Shown in pieces: positions 7,646 to 14,739 of a DNA stretch of 14,739 nucleotides. The position numbers and the translations under genes are program-made. The DNA lies in contig JADYXV010000086.1 of NCBI GenBank assembly GCA_020853995.1, forward strand, positions 1 to 14,739, written 5' to 3'. How positions within the stretch are numbered: position 1 is the first letter of the stretch; the number at the start of each line of letters is the position of its first letter. The notes beneath the pieces are model-generated. The model was not told where the DNA came from, searched no databases, and was given only the letters and a program-made list of their open reading frames with translations. This DNA comes from Novosphingobium sp. (GTDB lineage Bacteria > Pseudomonadota > Alphaproteobacteria > Sphingomonadales > Sphingomonadaceae).

Positions 7646-9096
7646 CGATCAAAGTCCTTTCCGTTGCCTCCGAGGCTGTGCCGCTGGTCAAGACCGGCGG
7701 ACTGGCCGATGTGGCTGGCGCTTTGCCATCTGCTGTTGCAACGCATGGCGTTGAAATGACGACATTATTGCCAGGGTATCCGGCAGTGATGAAAGCGCTG
7801 GTTCGTGCGCGCGCCTTGCATACATGGGATTCGCTGCTGGGCGAAAAGGCACGTCTTCTGGGCGGGAAAATTGCCGGCCACCCGCTGCTGGTTGTCGATG
7901 CGCCCGCCTATTACCAGCGCGATGGCGGGCCTTATAGCGATGTAGACGGCCGCGATTGGGTGGACAATTGGCGGCGTTTCGCGGCGTTTGGACGTGCAGC
8001 GGCAGACGTTGCGGGCGGAATGGTCAAGGCCAGACGTTTCGACGCGGTCCACGCGCACGATTGGCAGGCGGCAATGGCGCTTGCCTATATGCGCTTTGCC
8101 CCGCCCGAAGGAACCAAGCCCCTGCCCTCGGTCATGACGATCCACAACATGGCGTTTCAGGGCTTTTATGGCGCCGACAAATTTCCCGCGCTTGGTCTGC
8201 CATCGCAGGCCTGGTCACTGGATGGCGTGGAATACCACGGTGGCGTCGGTTTCCTCAAGGCTGGCCTTGAAGCTGCCAGCGCGATTACCACAGTCAGCCC
8301 CACTTATGCGCGCGAGATCCGCACTGCGGAGTTCGGCATGGGTCTTGAAGGGTTGATCCTGAGCCGGGGCGAAAAGGTTTCGGGCATCGTCAATGGCATA
8401 GACACAGCACAGTGGAATCCGGAGACCGACCCTGTGCTGGCTTCACGCTTTAACGCCAGAGCACTTGCCAAACGCCAAGCCAACAAGGGCGCCCTTGAGG
8501 CCGAGTTTGGCCTTGAATCCGGTGACGGGCCACTGTTTGTCGTGATTACGCGGCTGACATGGCAAAAGGGCATGGACGTCCTCCTTGAAGTGATCGACCA
8601 CCTTGTCGGGATCGGTGGACGGCTCGCCCTGTTGGGATCAGGTGACAAGGCGATGGAAAATGCGTTCCACGCCGCAGCCATGCGCCATCCCGGAAAGATT
8701 GGCGTCCGCATCGGCTATGATGAGGCTCTGTCCCACCGGATGCAGGCCGGTGGTGATGCGATCCTCGTGCCTAGCCGCTTTGAACCATGTGGCCTGACGC
8801 AGCTTTACGGCCTTGCTTATGGCTGTGTGCCGGTTGTGGCGCGCACCGGCGGGCTGGCTGATACCGTGATTGATGCCAATCTTGCTGCCGTGATGGGCGG
8901 TGTTGCCACCGGCGTTCAGTTCAACGGGGTGAATTACGCCAGTCTGGCTGACGCCGTTAGCCGCGCCGTAACACTCTTCTGGCAGCACGACACTTGGCGT
9001 GGCATCCAACGCGCTGGAATGAAAACCGATTTTTCGTGGAGCCGTTCGGGCAAAGCCTATGCGAATCTCTACGCCAAACTGATTGCGGAGGCATGA
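7642..9096 (+). CDS. glgA: Glycogen synthase (ADP-glucose type)
   Basis: GlgA (EC 2.4.1.21, GT5) transfers glucose from ADP-glucose to the non-reducing end of an alpha-1,4-glucan in the cytoplasm. The ATG at 7642 gives 484 residues starting MTIKVLSVASEAVPLVKTGG, the standard N-terminus, with the ADP-glucose-binding K17 in KTGGLADV. The C-terminal Rossmann domain has RLTWQKG (R304 and K309, the phosphate-contacting pair) and SRFEPCGLTQLYGLAYG with the conserved E381. The second glycine loop is ARTGGLADT. An in-frame start at 7606 would extend it 12 residues into glgC and is less family-like. The ATGA overlap with glgC suggests that the enzyme using ADP-glucose is translated together with the one making it. 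No unusual residues were seen. Confidence 0.97.
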   Translation: MTIKVLSVASEAVPLVKTGGLADVAGALPSAVATHGVEMTTLLPGYPAVMKALVRARALHTWDSLLGEKARLLGGKIAGHPLLVVDAPAYYQRDGGPYSDVDGRDWVDNWRRFAAFGRAAADVAGGMVKARRFDAVHAHDWQAAMALAYMRFAPPEGTKPLPSVMTIHNMAFQGFYGADKFPALGLPSQAWSLDGVEYHGGVGFLKAGLEAASAITTVSPTYAREIRTAEFGMGLEGLILSRGEKVSGIVNGIDTAQWNPETDPVLASRFNARALAKRQANKGALEAEFGLESGDGPLFVVITRLTWQKGMDVLLEVIDHLVGIGGRLALLGSGDKAMENAFHAAAMRHPGKIGVRIGYDEALSHRMQAGGDAILVPSRFEPCGLTQLYGLAYGCVPVVARTGGLADTVIDANLAAVMGGVATGVQFNGVNYASLADAVSRAVTLFWQHDTWRGIQRAGMKTDFSWSRSGKAYANLYAKLIAEA

Positions 9097-10724
9097 TGAT
9101 CCGGACTGTTGCGACAACACCCTATGCAGGCCAGAAACCCGGAACTTCGGGATTGCGCAAGAAGGTCAAAGTCTTTCAACAGACAGGATACGCCGAAAAC
9201 TTTGTGCAATCGGTTTTTGACGTGGTGGAGCGGTCAGACGACTCAACACTGGTTCTAGGCGGTGACGGGCGCTATCATAACCGCGAGGTTATCCAGCAAA
9301 CCATCCGCATTGCTGCTGCCAATGGCTATGCACGGGTTCTGGTGGGCCAGGGCGGCATTCTTTCAACGCCTGCTGCCAGCCACGTGATCCGCAGATACGG
9401 TGCTTCGGGCGGACTGATCCTGTCTGCCAGCCATAACCCCGGCGGACCTGATGAGGACTTCGGGATCAAATACAACATCGCCAACGGCGGCCCCGCGCCT
9501 GAGGGCGTGACCGACGCGATTTACGCGCGCACCTTGACGATTGACCGCTGGTTCACCGTGGATGCGCCTGACATCGATCTGGATACGATCGGCACCAGCA
9601 CGGTTGGCGCGATGATCGTAGACGTTATCGACAGCGTGGCCGATTATGCGGAACTAATGGAATCACTGTTTGATTTCAATGCGATCCGCGCGAATGTTCA
9701 AGCAGGTTTCACGATGTCATTCGACGCGATGAGCGCGGTAACCGGGCCATACGCCACCGCCATTCTCGAAGGACGATTGGGTTTCTCCAAGGGCACAGTG
9801 CGCAACGGCGTGCCGCTGGAAGATTTTGGCGAGCACCATCCGGACCCCAACATGGTCCATGCGCACGAATTGTTCGAGACAATGTTCGGCGCAAATGCCC
9901 CTGATTTTGGCGCGGCTTCTGATGGAGACGGTGACCGCAATCTGATTGTCGGCAAGCACCGCTTCATCACGCCATCCGATAGCCTTGCGATGCTGGCCGC
10001 CAACGCGCACCTTGCTCCGGGCTATTCAGGTGGCCTGAAAGGCATTGCACGGTCTATGCCGACCAGCGCGGCGGCGGACCGCGTGGCTGAGTCGCTCGGG
10101 CTTCCCTGCTACGAAACGCCAACTGGTTGGAAATTCTTTGGAAATTTGCTCGACGTGGGCATGGCGACGATCTGCGGCGAGGAAAGCGCAGGCACCGGTA
10201 GCGACCATGTGCGTGAGAAGGACGGCCTGTGGGCGGTGCTGCTGTGGCTCAACATTCTGGCGGTGCGCAAGATCAGCGTTGACCAATTGGCGCGAGAGCA
10301 TTGGGCAAAATTCGGGCGCAATTATTACGCCCGCCACGATTATGAGGCTCTACCAACCGAAAACGCCGATACCCTAATGGCTGAACTCAATCAAAGTCTT
10401 TCAAGTTTGCCAGGCAAAGCATTCGGATCGTTGGAAGTTTCGACGTCAGACAACTTTTCCTACCTTGATCCGGTTGATGGGTCGACCAGCCAAAATCAAG
10501 GCGTTCGCGTGTTGTTTGAAGGCGGGTCGCGCGTAGTATTCCGCCTTTCGGGCACTGGTACAGAAGGTGCGACTTTGCGCGTCTATCTTGAGCGCTATGA
10601 GCCTGTGGGTGGTGATCTGGATCGCGAAACGCCAGAGATGCTGGCCGGCCTGATCAGCGCAGCCGATGGCATTGCCGGAATTGTCCGCCACACTGGCCGC
10701 ACGGCACCTGATGTTGTGACATGA
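9093..10724 (+). CDS. pgm: Alpha-D-glucose phosphate-specific phosphoglucomutase
   Basis: This enzyme (EC 5.4.2.2) interconverts glucose 1-phosphate and glucose 6-phosphate, linking GlgP and GlgC to central metabolism. The 543-residue protein is of the long PGM1-like type rather than the shorter phosphomannomutase/phosphoglucomutase type. It has the opening TPYAGQKPGTSGLRKKV, the phosphoserine loop SASHNPGG with S113, the metal-binding DGDGDRN with D277, D279 and D281, the sugar-binding loops PTGWKFFGNL and CGEESAGTGSDH, and the phosphate-binding RLSGTGTEGATLRVYLE. The start is ATG 9093, overlapping the glgA stop, or the adjacent ATG 9096. A GGAGG at 9087-9091 fits 9096 slightly better, and the difference is one Met. 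A pgm directly after glgA is the order known from Agrobacterium. It ends in a 4-base overlap with glgX. Confidence 0.97.
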   Translation: MMIRTVATTPYAGQKPGTSGLRKKVKVFQQTGYAENFVQSVFDVVERSDDSTLVLGGDGRYHNREVIQQTIRIAAANGYARVLVGQGGILSTPAASHVIRRYGASGGLILSASHNPGGPDEDFGIKYNIANGGPAPEGVTDAIYARTLTIDRWFTVDAPDIDLDTIGTSTVGAMIVDVIDSVADYAELMESLFDFNAIRANVQAGFTMSFDAMSAVTGPYATAILEGRLGFSKGTVRNGVPLEDFGEHHPDPNMVHAHELFETMFGANAPDFGAASDGDGDRNLIVGKHRFITPSDSLAMLAANAHLAPGYSGGLKGIARSMPTSAAADRVAESLGLPCYETPTGWKFFGNLLDVGMATICGEESAGTGSDHVREKDGLWAVLLWLNILAVRKISVDQLAREHWAKFGRNYYARHDYEALPTENADTLMAELNQSLSSLPGKAFGSLEVSTSDNFSYLDPVDGSTSQNQGVRVLFEGGSRVVFRLSGTGTEGATLRVYLERYEPVGGDLDRETPEMLAGLISAADGIAGIVRHTGRTAPDVVT

Positions 10725-12523
10725 CCATGGGCGTAGCGGTTGCGGACGGGAAGACGCGCTTCACTCTCCGCGCGCCGCGCGCTAATGCGGTTACGCTGTG
10801 TCTGTTTGAAGGCGAAACAGAGCGTCAGATTGCGATGGCATGTTCAGAAGGTGTCTGGACAGTGCTGGTTGATCGGAACCTGACCGGTGCGCGCTATGGT
10901 TATCGTGCATCGGGAGAGTGGAACCCTGCTGCCGGACTATGGTTCGATCCCGCTAAACTGCTGGTTGATCCTTATGCGATAGAGCTTGACCAGTGCTTCC
11001 GATTTGATACCAAGTTATCTGCCTATGGCGTTGATACTGCGGAAATAAATCCGAAGGCCATCGTCGTTGATACACAAGGCATAGAGCCGCAACCACCTTG
11101 TTTTCAGCACGGCGGGCTGATCTACGAAGTTAACGTGCGCGGTTTTACGATCCTGCACCCCGAAGTGCCAGGGGCACTGCAGGGGACCGTTGCGGCCTTG
11201 GCGCAGCCGGCAATAATTGAGCATCTCAAGTCCTTGCACGTTTCGGCCATCGAACTGATGCCGATTATTGCGTGGATTGACGAGCGGCACTTGCCCCCGC
11301 TGGGCCTCACAAATGCGTGGGGGTATAATCCGGTGGCACCAATGGCATTGGACCCGCGCCTGTGCCCCGGAGGGGTGAAGGAACTGCGCGATACTGTGGC
11401 GGCTCTGCATGCCGAGGGCATTGGCGTTATCCTCGACATCGTTTTGAATCACACAGGCGAATCCGATGTGCTTGGACCTGTGTTGTGCCTGCGCGGGCTT
11501 GATGATGCGGCCTATGCCAAGGCACCGGACGGATCGCTGATCAACGATACCGGTTGCGGCAATACGCTGGATTTTGGAAACCCGGCGGTGCGAACGCTGG
11601 CGCTTGATGCCTTGCGGCACTTCGTAAAGCACTGCGGGATTGACGGTTTTCGCTTTGATTTGGCACCGATTTTGGGACGCAGTCCGGGATTTGCCGCAGA
11701 TGCGCCGATCTTTGCCGAAATCGCTGCTGATCCTTTGTTGATAGACCGGGTGCTGATTGCCGAGCCGTGGGACATTGGCCCCGGTGGTTATCAGCTTGGT
11801 GCTTTTCCGTCCAATTGGCTGGAATGGAACGATAAATTTCGTGATGACGTGCGGCGGTTCTGGAAAGGCGACGCCGGGGTTGATGTGCTGGCAACGCGGA
11901 TTGCCGGATCGTCAGACGTGTTTGGCAAGGACTGCCGCTCAATCAATTTTCTTGCCGCACATGACGGATTTACCCTAGCAGACGGATTGGCCTACAATCA
12001 GCGCCACAATTGGGCCAATGGCGAGGAAAACCGCGATGGGCATAGTGAAAACTTCAGCTGGAACAACGGGATAGAAGGCGAAACTGATAATCCGGATGTG
12101 ACCGCCGCAAGGGCCGCGTTTGCAAGGGCAATGCTGGGCACGCTGTTCGTTTCAACCGGCACGATCATGCTTACAGCAGGCGACGAATTTGGACGAAGCC
12201 AGCGGGGGAACAACAACGCCTATGCGCAGGACAATGCAACAACGTGGGTGGATTGGGAAACCCGCGATCTGGCGTTGGAGGCCTATACTTTTTCCTTATC
12301 AGCATGGCGTCATTCGATGCTGGCGCACCTTTCGGCATTTCCGGAAGACGGGATGTGGAAAGGGTTAGACGATAGAGCAATGGGGGCCGAACAGTGGCAA
12401 AGCCCCGAAACCGACGGTTTGTCTTGGGCAAATGCAGATTATGGTTTTGTCGTTGACCGGGCGACCAGAAAAGCTGGTCCAGCGAACGGCGCAGGCGGAA
12501 AACGCTCATCAGATAGCAGGTGA
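10721..12523 (+). CDS. glgX: Glycogen debranching enzyme GlgX, short C-terminus
   Basis: GlgX (EC 3.2.1.196, GH13) hydrolyses the alpha-1,6 links of short branches left by phosphorylase. The 600-residue protein follows E. coli GlgX closely: a CBM48-like N-terminal domain, then the barrel with GLTNAWGYNPVA, DIVLNHTGESD, the nucleophile D313 in DGFRFDLA, the acid/base E348 in AEPWD, D415 in AHDGFTL, and NGEENRDG and QRGNNNAYAQDN near the end. The C-terminal beta domain is mostly missing: after DGLSWANADYGFVVDRAT the chain runs into a Gly/Ser/Lys/Arg-rich tail (AGPANGAGGKRSSDSR) and stops, some 50 residues short of E. coli GlgX. The +1 frame stays open to an in-frame TGA near 12588, but I see no family match there. 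ATG 10721 (overlapping the pgm stop) or ATG 10727 may start it; no strong ribosome site is visible. Catalytic residues are intact, so activity is plausible. Confidence 0.95.
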   Translation: MTMGVAVADGKTRFTLRAPRANAVTLCLFEGETERQIAMACSEGVWTVLVDRNLTGARYGYRASGEWNPAAGLWFDPAKLLVDPYAIELDQCFRFDTKLSAYGVDTAEINPKAIVVDTQGIEPQPPCFQHGGLIYEVNVRGFTILHPEVPGALQGTVAALAQPAIIEHLKSLHVSAIELMPIIAWIDERHLPPLGLTNAWGYNPVAPMALDPRLCPGGVKELRDTVAALHAEGIGVILDIVLNHTGESDVLGPVLCLRGLDDAAYAKAPDGSLINDTGCGNTLDFGNPAVRTLALDALRHFVKHCGIDGFRFDLAPILGRSPGFAADAPIFAEIAADPLLIDRVLIAEPWDIGPGGYQLGAFPSNWLEWNDKFRDDVRRFWKGDAGVDVLATRIAGSSDVFGKDCRSINFLAAHDGFTLADGLAYNQRHNWANGEENRDGHSENFSWNNGIEGETDNPDVTAARAAFARAMLGTLFVSTGTIMLTAGDEFGRSQRGNNNAYAQDNATTWVDWETRDLALEAYTFSLSAWRHSMLAHLSAFPEDGMWKGLDDRAMGAEQWQSPETDGLSWANADYGFVVDRATRKAGPANGAGGKRSSDSR

Positions 12524-12556
12524 TGCACGATTCATCGCAAGGGTTGGCTTGCGGGC

Positions 12557-12583
12557 TTGCAGATGTGACGGATGCCATACAAT
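12557..12583 (+). promoter_or_regulatory. Possible promoter for the L,D-transpeptidase gene
   Basis: TTGCAG at 12557-12562 and TACAAT at 12578-12583 resemble -35 and -10 hexamers. The -10 matches the sigma70 consensus at five of six bases, but the 15-base spacing is short. It sits in a locally AT-rich stretch 35 bases before ATG 12619. If real, the gene has its own transcript as well as any readthrough from glgX. The call rests on hexamer matching only. Confidence 0.3.
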
Positions 12584-12618
12584 TTGATCGTAATGAAAAT
12601 AAATCGGGATTTCGCATA

Positions 12619-13254
12619 ATGGTTCCTGACCGGCGCCAACTTTTGGGCGCCATTGCAGCCACCTTCGGGAGCCTTGCGGTTTCGGGCCAGCCTGCCCGTG
12701 CGGTTACGCGTCCGCGCGAGGTTGCAATCTCTCCTTTTGTGAAGCCCACTTTGCCATTGATGGTGCAACGCGCGGTCGCAGCTTTGGACGCGCATGGCCG
12801 TCATGTGCGTAACCGTGATCTGGTTGGATTTGTTGATTTTTCGCAGCCATCACGTGAAACGCGATTTCACCTGATCGATATTGAAGGCGGCAAAGTGCTG
12901 TCATCGCATCTGGTATCGCATGGTAGCGGATCTGATCCTGCCAATAGCGGCTGGGTGCAGCGGTTCTCGAACCAGATGGGATCAAACGCTTCCAGCCCCG
13001 GCGCTTTCCTGACGGGCGTTACCTATTACGGCAAACATGGCCGTTCGCAGCGGTTGATCGGGCTGGAAGATTCCAACAGTGCAGCAATGGAGCGCGGGAT
13101 CGTTATTCATGCAGCAGATTATGTCAGCCCCGAAATGGCGCGGGACCATGGCCGAGTTGGCCGCAGTCAAGGGTGTTTTGCATTTTCAAACAATGATATA
13201 AGCGGAGTTTTGCAGAAATTGGGTGAAGGCTGCCTGTTGTTTGCGACCAAATAG
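12619..13254 (+). CDS. Exported murein L,D-transpeptidase catalytic domain protein (YkuD_2 type)
   Basis: This 211-residue protein resembles the YkuD_2 family, which is related to the enzymes that form or modify peptidoglycan cross-links with a catalytic cysteine. ATG 12619 is chosen because it starts directly at a signal peptide: M-V-P-D-R5-R6-Q-L-L, a hydrophobic stretch to about residue 22, and an A-R-A site near residue 28. The DRRQLL pattern is compatible with Tat export, although Sec is possible. The mature part has HGSGSDP, the stretch SSPGAFLTGVTYYGKHGRS, the histidine in IVIHAADYV (H164), and the cysteine motif GRSQGCFAF (C186), the expected His-Cys active site. The frame is open upstream to a GTG at 12520 overlapping the glgX stop; starting there would put 33 residues before the signal peptide, which is unlikely. 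Nothing links it functionally to glycogen. Its exact substrate is unknown. Confidence 0.88.
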   Translation: MVPDRRQLLGAIAATFGSLAVSGQPARAVTRPREVAISPFVKPTLPLMVQRAVAALDAHGRHVRNRDLVGFVDFSQPSRETRFHLIDIEGGKVLSSHLVSHGSGSDPANSGWVQRFSNQMGSNASSPGAFLTGVTYYGKHGRSQRLIGLEDSNSAAMERGIVIHAADYVSPEMARDHGRVGRSQGCFAFSNNDISGVLQKLGEGCLLFATK

Positions 13255-13294
13255 GCATAAGCGGATCCAAGGTTGCCGCAAGGCTCGGACTTAC

Positions 13295-13339
13295 CATAGG
13301 CAAAACCTATGATGCCGTACGATTCAAATCAATTTTGAA
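13295..13339. promoter_or_regulatory. Two short dyads upstream of isovaleryl-CoA dehydrogenase; possible operator
   Basis: CATAGG (13295-13300) and CCTATG (13306-13311) form a perfect inverted repeat around CAAAA. A second repeat, TTCAAA (13323-13328) and TTTGAA (13334-13339), surrounds TCAAT. The two centres are 28 bases apart, close to three helical turns. The second dyad overlaps a possible -35 (TTGAAC, 13335-13340) with a weak -10 (TAGGTT, 13357-13362) after 16 bases. They could be repressor sites for the dehydrogenase operon, but no known consensus was recognised. The first could also be a weak transcript-end hairpin for the gene before it. Confidence 0.3.
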
Positions 13340-13393
13340 CGCAGAAATCATGATGGTAGGTTACATCCCGACAAAAATGTTGAGGATGCCACA

Positions 13394-14554
13394 ATGCGCG
13401 CAACCCCTGATTTCGACTTCGGCCTGACCGAAAGCGCCCTGATGATCCGTGAGGCGGCGGGCCGCTTTGCCGATGAGCAGATTGCGCCGCTTGCAGCCGA
13501 GATTGACCGCAATGACCGCTTCCCGCTTGAATTGTGGGAACCGATGGGCGCATTGGGCCTGCATGGCATCACGGTCGAAGAAGAATGGGGCGGGCTTGGC
13601 CTTGGCTACCTTGACCATGTGATTGCGGTAGAGGAGGTTTCGCGCGCTTCGGGTTCGGTCGGATTATCTTATGGTGCGCATTCAAACCTTTGCGTCAACC
13701 AGATCCGGCGCTGGGGCAATGACGAGCAGAAGGCGCGGTATTTGCCCAAGCTGATTTCGGGTGAGCATTTGGGCAGTTTGGCAATGTCCGAGGTGGGCGC
13801 AGGGTCGGACGTGGTTTCAATGAAGTTGCGCGCCGAAGTTGTGCCCGGCGGGTTCCGGCTGAACGGCACCAAATTCTGGATCACCAACGGGACTTATGCC
13901 GATACGCTGGTGGTCTATGCGCGCACCTCGCCCGAGGGCAGCCGCGGGATTACCGCGTTTCTGATCGAAAATGGCATGGATGGTTTCTCCATCGGCCAGA
14001 AGATCGACAAAATGGGCCTGCGCGGCAGTCCGACATGCGAACTGGTGTTCGATGATTGCTTTGTGCCAGACGAAAACGTGATGGGGCCGGTGAACGGCGG
14101 CGTTGGAGTGTTGATGAGCGGGCTGGATTACGAGCGCGTGGTGCTGGCAGGCATGCAGATCGGTATAATGCAGGCATGTCTTGATACGGTGATTCCCTAT
14201 GTGCGTGAACGCAAGCAGTTCGGGCAACCGATTGGTTCGTTCCAATTGATGCAAGCCAAAGTGGCCGACATGTATGTGGCGATCCAGTCGGCGCGCGCCT
14301 ATGTCTATGCCGTAGCCAAGGCCTGTGATGCGGGGCAGACGACGCGGTTTGATGCGGCAGGCGCGATCCTGCTGGCGAGTGAGAATGCGTTCAAGGTTTC
14401 GGGAGAAGCAGTGCAGGCTTTGGGCGGGGCTGGCTACACCAAGGACTGGCCGGTTGAGCGTTATCTGCGGGATTCCAAGTTACTGGACATTGGCGCTGGG
14501 ACGAATGAAATCCGCCGCATGTTGATTGGCCGCGAGTTGATCGGCGCGCGTTGA
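13394..14554 (+). CDS. Isovaleryl-CoA dehydrogenase (acyl-CoA dehydrogenase family)
   Basis: This FAD enzyme oxidises isovaleryl-CoA to 3-methylcrotonyl-CoA in leucine breakdown, passing electrons to ETF. The 386-residue protein has the three acyl-CoA dehydrogenase domains: helical N-terminal, a middle beta domain (AMSEVGAGSDVVSMKL and KFWITNGTYADTLVVYART), and helical C-terminal (RERKQFGQPIGSFQLMQ, QALGGAGYTKDWPVERYLRD, GAGTNEIRRMLIGREL). The assignment within the family rests on the catalytic base. Here the Glu is in LDYERVVLAG (E247), as in human isovaleryl-CoA dehydrogenase (LDLERLVLAG), while the place of the usual base in the YEGT motif is GAGT. ATG 13394 has TGAGGA at 13381-13386, 7 bases upstream. 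The gene is followed after 10 bases by a MaoC-family gene, suggesting a shared transcript. It is the enzyme often named LiuA or Ivd; close short-branched acyl-CoA substrates are an alternative. Confidence 0.92.
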   Translation: MRATPDFDFGLTESALMIREAAGRFADEQIAPLAAEIDRNDRFPLELWEPMGALGLHGITVEEEWGGLGLGYLDHVIAVEEVSRASGSVGLSYGAHSNLCVNQIRRWGNDEQKARYLPKLISGEHLGSLAMSEVGAGSDVVSMKLRAEVVPGGFRLNGTKFWITNGTYADTLVVYARTSPEGSRGITAFLIENGMDGFSIGQKIDKMGLRGSPTCELVFDDCFVPDENVMGPVNGGVGVLMSGLDYERVVLAGMQIGIMQACLDTVIPYVRERKQFGQPIGSFQLMQAKVADMYVAIQSARAYVYAVAKACDAGQTTRFDAAGAILLASENAFKVSGEAVQALGGAGYTKDWPVERYLRDSKLLDIGAGTNEIRRMLIGRELIGAR

Positions 14555-14564
14555 GGGAAAGATC

Positions 14565-14739
14565 ATGGCGGGCAAGTTCTTTGATCAGTGGCAGGTGGGC
14601 GATGTGATCGCGCATGAAATCCGGCGGACGGTGACCGAGACGGATAACCTGCTGTTCTCGGTGATGACGCACAATCCGCAGCCGCTGCATATCGATGCCG
14701 AGGCGGCCAAGGCCAGCGAGTTTGGGCAGATTCTGGTCA
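14565..14739 (+). CDS. MaoC-family hydratase-like protein (3' partial)
   Basis: The first 58 residues of a hot-dog fold MaoC-like protein are present; the rest lies beyond the window end. The start MAGKFFDQWQVGDVIAHEI and the later stretch THNPQPLHIDAEAA are typical of the family, whose members hydrate enoyl-CoA type thioesters in acyl-CoA pathways. In classical (R)-specific enoyl-CoA hydratases the active-site motif is D-x-N-P-L-H-x-D, with a catalytic Asp five residues before the His. Here the Asp position is Asn (N-P-Q-P-L-H). A similar change is seen in the mesaconyl-CoA hydratase-like branch of MaoC proteins. ATG 14565 has GAGGGA at 14553-14558, overlapping the stop of the dehydrogenase gene. 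The co-transcribed position suggests a role in the same branched-chain acyl-CoA route, but the reaction is not known. Confidence 0.85.
   Translation, partial: MAGKFFDQWQVGDVIAHEIRRTVTETDNLLFSVMTHNPQPLHIDAEAAKASEFGQILV

Noticed and set aside
13275..13284. GCC-GCAA-GGC mini hairpin after the L,D-transpeptidase gene
   Set aside because: A three-base-pair stem without a T run is too small to support a terminator call.
1..14739. CRISPR arrays, tRNA/rRNA genes, insertion sequences and phage or defence genes
   Set aside because: No regularly spaced repeats, tRNA-like cloverleaf, transposase or terminal repeat pair was seen; the window is taken up by ordinary metabolic genes.

Overview
The window is moderately GC-rich, gene-dense DNA with every recognisable gene on the + strand. 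The protein sequences suggest an alphaproteobacterium, most likely of the Sphingomonadales. The evidence is a compact glgP-glgB-glgC-glgA-pgm-glgX cluster like the Agrobacterium glgPBCA-pgm arrangement, a sphingomonad-like TonB-dependent receptor, and an isovaleryl-CoA dehydrogenase/MaoC pair. The assignment is inference from recognised protein styles; no database search was possible.

Layout. Positions 2-1402 hold the C-terminal beta-barrel part of a TonB-dependent receptor whose start lies outside the window. A 380-base non-coding stretch (1403-1782) follows, with an 8-base inverted repeat and a possible hairpin. Positions 1783-12523 hold the six-gene glycogen cluster: glgP (phosphorylase), glgB (branching enzyme), glgC (ADP-glucose pyrophosphorylase), glgA (glycogen synthase), pgm (phosphoglucomutase) and glgX (debranching enzyme). 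The last three junctions are 4-base or similar start/stop overlaps and the other gaps are very short, so the cluster probably forms one translationally coupled operon. Positions 12619-13254 encode an exported L,D-transpeptidase-like protein of the YkuD_2 type. A short intergenic region with two small dyads precedes isovaleryl-CoA dehydrogenase (13394-14554), which is followed closely by a MaoC-family protein cut by the window end.

How the genes work together. Pgm interconverts glucose 6-phosphate and glucose 1-phosphate. GlgC activates glucose 1-phosphate to ADP-glucose, GlgA elongates the alpha-1,4 chain and GlgB adds alpha-1,6 branches. GlgP releases glucose 1-phosphate from chain ends, and GlgX removes the short branches GlgP leaves. 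The operon therefore carries both directions of glycogen turnover plus the enzyme linking it to central metabolism. The last two genes belong to a separate acyl-CoA pathway, probably leucine/isovalerate breakdown.

No clearly new system is visible. The points most worth checking are an amber codon that appears to interrupt the 5' end of glgB, a GlgX that lacks most of its C-terminal domain, a possible frame problem at the very start of the TonB receptor, and an Asp-to-Asn change in the active-site motif of the MaoC protein.
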